From: Doryteuthis pealeii
Lineage: Eukaryota; Mollusca; Cephalopoda; Myopsida; Loliginidae
Direction: 5' to 3'
Assembly: GCA_023376005.1 (NCBI GenBank)
Contig: CM042157.1
Coordinates: 25,532,037 to 25,596,036, forward strand
Length of the DNA stretch: 64,000 bases
Position 1 is the stretch's first letter; each line of letters begins with the position of its first letter. The position numbers and the translations under genes were made by a program. This document shows positions 55,574-64,000 of the stretch, in pieces. The notes beneath the pieces were generated by a model. It ran no database searches. It was not told the DNA's origin and saw only the letters and a list, made by a program, of their open reading frames with translations.

Positions 55574-56260
55574 AAGCCGGAAGCGTTGCATTCGCATCTG
55601 GCTCTTCAGCATTGTTTGCCAAGATCTCTCTTAGCCGAGTGAATAATTCGCCGTTTTTAATGAATATTCGTGATACAATTTCTCTATTTTTGAAATGAGG
55701 CTTGATAATCTGTATTATTTTGATTATTTGGAAAGTCATCTCCATCTTTATTGTTATCTGTACAACGGTTCGGCGGATGTGCACTTCGGCCTTCTTCAGA
55801 ACTCGGGAAACTTATCTTCGAACTTGGGGACCTTCTTGTAATCTGGACCATTGTTTTGCGGTCACGAAATTATTGATTTATTGAATAAATTAGTATTAGT
55901 TGTATTATTCGGACTATTGTTCTCATCTTCATTGTTATTTATACAACGTTTTGACCTATGTGCCCTCCAGCCTTCTTCAGGTATTTCTTGTCTGACTCGG
56001 GAACATTCTTGGATTCGGAAACCTTCTCGGACTCGGGAACCTTCTTGTCGTAATCCGGAATCTTTTGTTGTAATTGGGAGCCATCACGGAACTTTGAACC
56101 CAACCTTTTATTCAATCCTCGCGGGTAGACTGTTCTCATCTCACTAACCATGACTGGATACAAGTGTTAAGCTGTGTCGATTATTAATCTATGTTACTGT
56201 TGCCCTTGACTAGGATTGAACCTTCAGCCCAGAGATAGCTATCACTTAGAACTGAATAAC
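55503..56260 (-). mobile_element. (GA)n and SINE-H2 pair, second copy
   Basis: Partner of 25145-25890. The (GA)n tract is longer. Confidence 0.8.
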
Positions 56261-56284
56261 TCAACGCTGATATCCGATTATTTC

Positions 56285-56845
56285 CTATTTGAGTAACATG
56301 ATATTACAGATAAAACAGAACCTAAGTTAATTATTTATTTTCCCATTAAACTAACACTAAACCCACAACCCTAACCCTAAATCCTAACCCCCCTAGTTGA
56401 GTAACATGATATTACAGGGTGACCCAGAAAAAACAGAACCCACCAATTTTGTAATAAAAATAATTTTAACTAGGTGGGGTTAAGGTTAGGGTTAGGTTTT
56501 AGGGTTAGGGTTAGGGTAAGGGTTTGGGTTAGGGTTTGGGTTAGGATTGGGGCTTTGGGTTAGTTTAATGGGAAAATAAATAAATAATTTGGGTTCTCTT
56601 TCTTTCTGGGTCACCCTGTAATATCATGTTACTCAACTAGGAAATAACCCTGATATCCACAACGCCATTTGTCAAAGCGAGAGAATCTGTCCCGTTTTCC
56701 CTAGCTCCAGACCAGGGAAATTGTTTTTTGCATCTGAAGAGAAGATCCACACCTATCTCCATACCCTGACTTTACCACACAGATCCAAGCTACGAAACTC
56801 ATGCGCTGGATTGCCGACGGTTGATATCGAACCAAGAACGTCAAA
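56285..56845. mobile_element. TIR element M1 and SINE-A, second copy
   Basis: M1 at 56397-56636 (CTAG-flanked) with telomere-like interior; SINE-A (minus) at 56690-56845. Confidence 0.78.
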
Positions 56846-58224
56846 ATCCATAAAGATTTTCCTCCTCTAATAGTCGGTTAAACTTATTTTCATTAAAAAA
56901 AAAATTGATTGTCTAATTGCGTGTCCCGGACGAAGAGGACCGGTGTCCCCAACCAATATTGTAGTGTCTCCAGTGCAACGAGTAACCGTTAATCCCATGT
57001 CTTGATAGAGACACTATACGTTTACACGTCCGCGTATATGTCCCTCTCCTCTGTTAATGGCTCAACAATTTCGTTTAAAATTCCATATAATCTCCGTAAA
57101 TAATTCAGTCTGCATACAATTGGCATACAGCCTTCGGTTTCCATTAACGTGCTCACCATGAGAATTTGATAAAACGAGGCAATTCTACTCCAGGCCTGGT
57201 TAACATACATGTTATCCAAGTGGGCTTTCTTTCATAATCGCCTTTATGGTCTCTAAGCAGATTTTGCAGCATTAATTGAAAGTTCTAGGTTAGAATGTTA
57301 CCCACCGATTTCAAGACTTTTACAAGGTGAATGTCTATTGATATTAATGACTATATTGTATTCCCCCAGGTTGACCTCTTCATCGGTACAATATTCTCAT
57401 AACTAATGGTGATGATGAAAGCATAGAAGATACACATCTATGGGGTAGCAAGGGGTTTTGTTTTTTTAAGGCTTAAAAGGTGGATGTTGGTTATTATTGG
57501 TGCATGTTCTTATGGTTTTGCTTTTAACCCCATCTCATTTGGTGGTCGCGCTGAAAAGGAAGTATTTCAAGGGGAGAAAAACAAAGAGACAAAGACAGAA
57601 GTTGGTTTTGTGACTTTGGCTTTATTCGCCGGTCATAGCCACCACGAGGCAAGAGAATATCTTCCTGGTCAGTAGTAGCGATGAGACACATTCAATGCCT
57701 AAACTAGAATGGCCGAGAGATAATCTTGGGGGTTGGAAGTGGGTCTTTTTTCTCGCACATGCGCGGAAGGGTCTTCCGGTGAAGGCTCATGGGAGATTTA
57801 TCTTAATTCCCACATATGTTCGACATTCTTTTCATTAAAGCTGAGGAATAAGTTCGTTGGTTTGGTTTGGTTTGGTTTGGTATCTTTGTTTTTGAAGATT
57901 GACTTGAGGTTTAACTTTTGCGTGAATGATGATTGACAGGTGATAATCCGGGAAGATTGATATGCGATTAAAAACGTCACCAACCTAACACGCGATATCT
58001 TTCAGCTAATCCCGAGTACAGCTCGCGACACATCTATTCCATCGTGTTTCCCAGCTTCCCACACCAGAATTATTCACCTATGACAGCTAAGATGTCAATC
58101 CTAATTTGAGCAGGCGCTTCACCCCAGGGTCACATATCTGAAACCATCCCCCACTTTATTATGCAAGCAGAATATGTGTAGGGTACCGTAATTTATTCAT
58201 GTACTTCTCTTTTTAAAAATATTG
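56846..58224. other. Partner of 26476-27865, unrecognised
   Basis: The 65-residue minus frame at 57022-57219 stays open with a single Phe-to-Tyr change. A deletion of 'tagttatttttaaaaag' is present near 57796. Confidence 0.4.
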
Positions 58225-58668
58225 GTAGAGCGTTCGGCTAGCAACCACAAGATTCCTAGTTTGTTACCGGCCTTCGCCAACTCAGCGTATGAGTAGCACA
58301 GGGATCTGTGCGGTAAAGTAAGGAGCTGTTGGTAGGTGTGGCGCTCCACCTCAGACGCAAAAAAAAACAATTTCCTTTGGTCAGGGGATAGATTCCCTCA
58401 CTGTATGGCTCAAACCGACATTAGGCAGCCCCGAAGACTACTTATAACATATCCTACAGCGGGTGTGAATTTTACTATCAGTTTTAGCTACAGAGTGGTG
58501 AATACATGGAATAAATTACCTTCATCAGTAGTGAATGCCCCATCTCTAAACTCCTTCAAGGCAAAGTTGGATAATCTGTGGAATGACATTAAATATTCAG
58601 TGGATTTAAAATGAATATTTATAAGGAACAGCTGACAGGTCTCAGACCTAATATACTAGCTGAAAAGA

Positions 58669-58711
<43 letters not shown>

Positions 58712-58712
58712 G
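58225..58712 (+). pseudogene. SINE-A plus LINE C-terminus and (TTA)n, second copy
   Basis: Partner of 27868-28367. The SINE-A body has lost ~20 bp near 58380, and the (TTA)n tail is longer (58669-58711). Confidence 0.85.
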
Positions 58713-59259
58713 TATATGCATAAAAATATATTTGTTCCTTTTTGAATATTACAAATTAAGAGGTTCGTTCAAACCCCAACCACATACTTTCTGGCTGCTC
58801 GGACCTCTGTTTTGTTCATTTTTTTTTTTTTTAGAAATGATACACATATTCAGTTTGGTTGTTTGTTTTTACGGCATATCAACCCTTTTTTAGTAATTTG
58901 ATGCCGGATCATGTCATTCTGATATATGTTCTTTACAGTACCAGCTGTTGCTTTAATGGCCACCAAACTAAGCCTTGATTAGGCTTATCGCTGTTTAAGT
59001 TCAGGAACTGGTGCTTTTAACGTGACTTGACCGTAAGCCCCAGCCTGATCGCTAAGCGTAAGACACGAGACAATGTCGTAAGTATTGGGTATCTAGCTAG
59101 GATTGAAATCAATATTCAGTAGTAAGGGATCTGCAAAAATAACTTGCAAATCATTACACCACAAAAGGACGCCCGCACATGACATTCAGGGTAAGGAACT
59201 TACCTGCACAGTAAGATAGGTATAAATTTGAATTGGATTTTTCTATTATTTTGATTTTT

Positions 59260-59890
59260 CGGACTTCTATCTTCATCTTTATTGACATATATAAAATCAC
59301 AATGTTTCAGCCGTTGTACCCTCCGACATTCATCCGGTGTCCTTGTCTATCATAGGATAGCAATAATTCAAATTTGGAAATCATTTTGAATAGTATTATT
59401 TGTATCATTCGGACTATTGACCTCATCTTCATTGTTATTTGTACAACGTTTCGGCCGATGTGCCCTCCGGTCTTCTTCAGGTATTTCCTGTCGGACTTGG
59501 GAACCTTCTCGAACGTGGGAAGCTTCTTGTCGTAATCGGGAACCTTCTTGTCGTAATCGGGAGCCATCACGGAACTTTGAACCTAACCCTTTATTCAGTT
59601 CACGGGGATATTCTGTTCTCATTCCGCTAACCATACCTGCAGTATTGGTGGTAAGCTATGTTAATCATCGTTCTATGTTACTGCTGCCCCTGACCAGGAT
59701 TGAACCTCAGTCTAGAGATAACTGTCACTTAGAACTGTCTTAACCTAACTCCTTTATCCACTAGGCTATGTGTACAATACCTGAAGAAGGCCGGGATGCA
59801 CATCGGTCGAAATGTTGTACAAATAACAATGAAGATGAGGACAATAGTCCGAATTATAAACATAATACTCATTATCAAGCCTCATCTAAA
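59260..59890. mobile_element. SINE-H2 pair, second copy
   Basis: Partner of 28905-29570, with two instead of three 21-bp units. Confidence 0.78.
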
Positions 59891-60024
59891 AAAAATTCCG
59901 AGAAATTATTTTGAATAGTCTGACTTTTGAGGAAACAAAGCGTTGAAGAACTTAAGATCTCAATCAAATAATGACGTCATTGATTTTTTCACATTCATCA
60001 ATTCAGAGGTATCAAGATTATAAT

Positions 60025-60027
60025 TAT

Positions 60028-60069
<42 letters not shown>

Positions 60070-60405
60070 TATTGACGTTTCTTCGAAGAGTAAAATCCAA
60101 TGGCATCAGTTATTTTCCGACATTTTAAGTACGAAAATAATTCGTTAAAAAATGTAGACAAAGAGATTTTGGTTATTTCCTATAACTCTAACATAAAAAG
60201 GGGAACCACTCTGATTGACAGAAAAATTATTTATTTATTTATTGATCTCCTGGGAAAAAAGAAGACGGGGTTACGGTTAGGGTTAGGGTTCAGGGTTAGG
60301 TTTAAGGTTTAGGGTTCAGGGTTAGTTTAATGGGTAGATTAATTAACAGATAAAGTTCATTCAGAGTGGTTCCCCTTTTTTATGTTGGAGTTATAGGTAA
60401 TAACC
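60025..60405. mobile_element. (TA)n and TIR element M2, second copy
   Basis: M2 at 60171-60405 is partner of 29843-30087. The telomere-like interior differs in unit order. Confidence 0.8.
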
Positions 60406-60489
60406 TAGATTTTTCGATTTCTCTGAATTTTTTAGATGAGGTTCGATAATTAAATGGACACATGGCACAACGGATGTAAGTAAAAAAAA

Positions 60490-61060
60490 AGTAAAGTCAA
60501 CGGGGCGCCCTAAAGTCGGTATCAGCCAGTCAGCGAGTGAGTCTATCCCCTTTTCAATAGCGCCACACCTACCATCAGCTCCTTACTTTACCGCACAGAT
60601 CCCTGTGCTACTCATACGCTGAGTTGGCGGGGACCGGTATCGAACTAGGAACCTTGTGGTTTCTAGCCGAACGCTCTACCGACTGAGCTAAGCCTGCCCT
60701 TTATAAGAATAGACACACGATAATAGTAAATTTACGAAGACGGTTATTTCAACTATAGTTATAATTTATATAAATTTAACGAAATAATCTTAAAATGAAA
60801 CACATGGTTAACTGAATGAGAAGAGTCTACCCCCGTGAATTGAATAAAGGGATCGGTTCGAATTTCCGTGAAGGTACTCAATTACGACATGAAGGCTCTC
60901 AAGTTCGAGAAGAAGGTTCCCGAGTTCGAGGAGAAAGTTCCCGAGTTCGGGAAAGTTCCCGATTCTAACAAGAAATACCTGAAGTAGATCGGAGGGCACG
61001 TTGGCCGAAACGTTGTGTAGATAACAATGAATTCGAGTACAATAGTATGAATTATTACAA
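60490..61060. mobile_element. SINE-A (rearranged) and SINE-H2, second copy
   Basis: SINE-A (minus) 60490-60696 lacks 39 bp. Its upstream DNA (60697-60804) matches 6140-6247, not the partner locus. SINE-H2 body follows at 60806-61055. Confidence 0.82.
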
Positions 61061-62870
61061 ATAATACAAAAGAGATTTTTCTACTTTTTGAAAAGTGGTG
61101 TTGGAATATTTTTAAGGTGTGCTCTAATACCCTACTTGGATTTATAGACTAATCTAAGTCACGTGGTCTATTACTTCGCCAATCACCAACCATACTTCTG
61201 GGCTGATACACTACTTAAAACCCCACACTGGCCATAATTCTAATTGCACTTATTGAGGAGCGACTTACAATACATTACCAATACCCGGGACTCTTTAGCA
61301 AGAATTCAATTCCACTGGACAAGCGGTCTGGCTTAAGGCCTACAGGATGGCACATTGTAACAAGTGGTTCTTCTTTCTTTGAATGGCCATCGTAACATGG
61401 AAATTTATAGAATATTTCCCGTCTTTTTAAAATTCTATCCGAGAAATGATAACCATTTGACTGATGATAACTTAGGAACAACAACAGAAAGTACACAAGA
61501 CATCACACGAAAGGACGAATGTCAGAGAAAAAAATCAATTTTGTCTATTTAATTATTCAAACTTAATTGCAAAACCAAAATTTATTTAAAAAAATGAAAC
61601 TCTTCATTTAGAATTGACAGGGTTTGTTTGTTCCTTTATTGCGGGGGGGGGCGGCTTTTGTGCATATTTAAATAATCATATTTCAATTCAATAAAGATTT
61701 TATTTAAGCTTTCCATCTGGTATGCATTGTTGAAATTTAACGATTCATATTCAATTAAAAAAACGCGCAGGTGGTCATATGTGAAAGGCAGTCACCCGCT
61801 CGGGGGCATTGACTTTTTTTTTGTGTGGTAACACGGACTAGAATGATGGTCACGTGATCTCGCCATCCGACCAGGAAGTTGAAGTGAGAAAGTAGGATGA
61901 GTTATTCGATGAAACTAGAAAGTTCAGAAGTTTCGCAAAAATGGATTATCTATCTATATATCAATACGCTTCTTCCTTAATGTTCCGACCGTTATCATCT
62001 TGCTACATTAAGAATGAGACCGTCCAAATCGCCCAAGAAGCAAATGCAAAAATGTAAATCCTGAGTATTTTTATTTCTTATGAGTTTCGTTACCTAAGGT
62101 AAATAATGAACCCTTCCGTTTTTATTAGAAAGAAAGAAAAGGAAAAGGTTAGATTATATACAAAAAATATTATAAAAAAAAAAGAAAGAAAGAAAGAGAG
62201 TAAGATAGATATATAAAGAAAGGGGTCGATAACGCTAATCTGTTTCAATTGAACATTATATAAGGAGAAAAGAAAGAAAAAAGAGTAAGAGAGAGAGTTA
62301 AATAAAGATTATACTTTTTTTACATTTTGAACTATATAGCAATAGCTCTTTAGTAAACACGTTGTAATAACTAAATTATCATACTATCTTATATCCACAG
62401 GTCCAGTTAGATTCATATTATATATATATATATATATATTTTAAAAATGGACTCTCTCGTCGATTTTCGACGGATGAGTGTTCATCCAGTGAACAACCAA
62501 CACAGTGATTTGTTTATAGTGGTGAAGGCTTGTGTAGGACCATTCCGCACTTTTTGGTACAGTCGATAGGAAAGAATTGGTGCATCAAGGAATGCCACGA
62601 ACCCAATCAACGACCGATCTCAGGAATTTTGAATTCAGAGTTATCTCTCTCCTAGACTGGCTACCTACCCAAGGTTAAAGAGTCCAGTCTGCACTACTAT
62701 CTTACCGTATTTTATTGTAGCTGGATCAATGCAAGGTCTATTTTTTTACATAGGGATTTAAATGGTGCATCCCACGAGGATTCAACTCACGATTCAGTAA
62801 TAATGGATCTGCGGAACTAACTAAAAAAATCACCCTCTACCCAGGCGATGCCAGGTAGCCGCTGCTAGTA
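61061..62870. other. Partner of 30771-32571
   Basis: Unique sequence, SINE-B tail and Helitron-type 3' end, as in the first copy. Confidence 0.6.
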
Positions 62871-63474
62871 TCTTATTATAATGGAGATTGTGTGTTTGTC
62901 TGTCTGTAACCGAAACTAAATCACTATTCAAGTCAAAATACCCTTAGTTATTGACGTCACATTCTCAATGATTTTATTTTTATTTAAACCTCAATTATTA
63001 ATAAAACTGTTTTACATTATTAATACTGTTAACCATATCTACATACTAATAACATGCAATTATATTTATATATACAACAGAATAGCGGTTTACAGTGTGA
63101 ACGGGAAGGCTAATTTGCATATTGATATTTAAAATGTGATTTTAATAAATATGTGCTTAGTATTAATGATTTCTAATTGTTTAGTTTGATTTTAATGAAT
63201 ATAAGCAAACATCTCTTCAATGAATCTTAAATGAAATCCATTAACAAGAAAAAATAACTGTCATTTTATTCATTACTTCCCCTTTTAAATAAATTAGAAA
63301 AAATAACAATGAAAGACTAGAGTGATGGAAGAGTAAGTTTTGATTATACCCCCTTTGTTTCAAATCTTTTTATCTGCATTTTTATTTAGTTTCATTAGCC
63401 TTTCTAATTTAATACGATATTTTATTACATTAAAACTTAAATACTTGCACCCGGAGGGTGCATATATTTGATAG
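62871..63474 (+). mobile_element. Helitron, second copy
   Basis: Partner of 32572-33171. Terminus reads ATAG instead of CTAG, and the hairpin loop is GGA instead of TCC. Confidence 0.82.
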
Positions 63475-64000
63475 TATATATAAAGTTATGTTTGCTTAAA
63501 ATCATGGTCGTCTCAAGTTCAGCAAAAGATTCAGTTGTGAAAATATACCAACTTGAAAAAGTAATTTAAAAAAAACTTAATCATTGACCTTCATTGAACT
63601 TTATCATAACTATATCCTAGATATTGAGGCGGGAGGTGTAATCGAGTTGTTAGAAATGGACTGGATTCTGGCGATTACAATACGAGGTGTAATAAATTGA
63701 ACTAAGACTTACATCAAAGGGGTTTTTTATCCATTAGACCTACTGTCAGGGTTATCTTTTGCTTATAACCCCCTGAAGTTTTTATTAGCTTTTGTTGGAG
63801 GTTAGGGTCGCAGATATTGAGTAAACACACATACGCACACACACACGCACACACACAGACACAAACACACACACACACACACACACATACACACACACAC
63901 ACATATATTGAGGCTTATTATAGTGATCACCACTTCAATGGATGGAATGAAAGCAATAAAAAAAATGTTTATTACTACCGGACAAAAGCACCGGACGAAA
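63475..64000. repeat. Unique sequence, (CA)n and start of the foldback array, second copy
   Basis: Partner of 33172-33735; the (CA)n tract spans 63825-63902. The window ends inside the first foldback unit. Confidence 0.75.

Larger units (their letters stand above)
48704..64000 (+). repeat. Second copy of 18510-33735
   Basis: Collinear with 18510-33735 over its full length (offset 30,194 at the start, 30,265 at the window end), same order and orientation. Identity by eye is about 98% from 52 kb on, lower between 48.7 and 51.5 kb because of many 1-2-base indels. It begins precisely at the gap. The elements below are the partners of those described in the first copy. Confidence 0.97.

Overview
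This window looks like intergenic or intronic DNA from a large, AT-rich, repeat-dominated animal genome. I found no intact host protein-coding gene, rRNA or functional tRNA gene. The best guess for the source is a mollusc, probably a cephalopod. The reasons are the many long (TA)n, (CA)n and (TC)n tracts, several tRNA-derived SINE families, decayed LINE 3' ends that I recognise as common in cephalopod genomes, and TTAGGG-type interspersed repeats. The species assignment is inference.

Layout. 1-480 is a pyrimidine tract. 785-5160 holds SINE and LINE fragments in AT-rich unique DNA. 5680-8080 and 13480-17640 are packed with (TA)n-bounded foldback elements, many of them containing hammerhead ribozyme motifs. 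18350-20880 holds a tandem tRNA-like SINE whose ~370-bp unit carries a textbook type I hammerhead. 21850-33520 mixes LINE ends, SINEs, TIR elements with telomere-like interiors, and a complete non-autonomous Helitron. 33590-36730 has tandem foldbacks, a 275-bp-arm inverted repeat, and a palindromic element pair, one member of which contains a solo LTR. 39271-40560 is a 160-bp satellite, 43018-43620 a GAAA-rich higher-order repeat, and 47600-47990 an unusually GC-rich stretch. A 100-base run of N lies at 48604-48703.

The whole segment after the gap (48704-64000) is a second copy of 18510-33735 in the same order and orientation. It starts exactly at the gap edge, and its first ~3 kb is full of small indels. 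The simplest explanation is a second haplotype placed in tandem (a false duplication), although a real recent duplication is not excluded. The two copies differ in informative ways: VNTR copy number, a microhomology deletion, a SINE-junction switch and an inverted hairpin loop.

The most interesting biology is the density and diversity of hammerhead motifs. Nine loci, in eight sequence families, have all three helices plus the conserved core. In six of the eight families stem III is a perfect palindrome with no loop, or has a single central base, as expected for ribozymes that work as dimers. At least two families couple a Pol III A-box/B-box head to the hammerhead or hammerhead-like core. This resembles the schistosome Sm-alpha elements and the hammerheads of Penelope-like elements and retrozymes, but I cannot match these families to described ones from the sequence alone.
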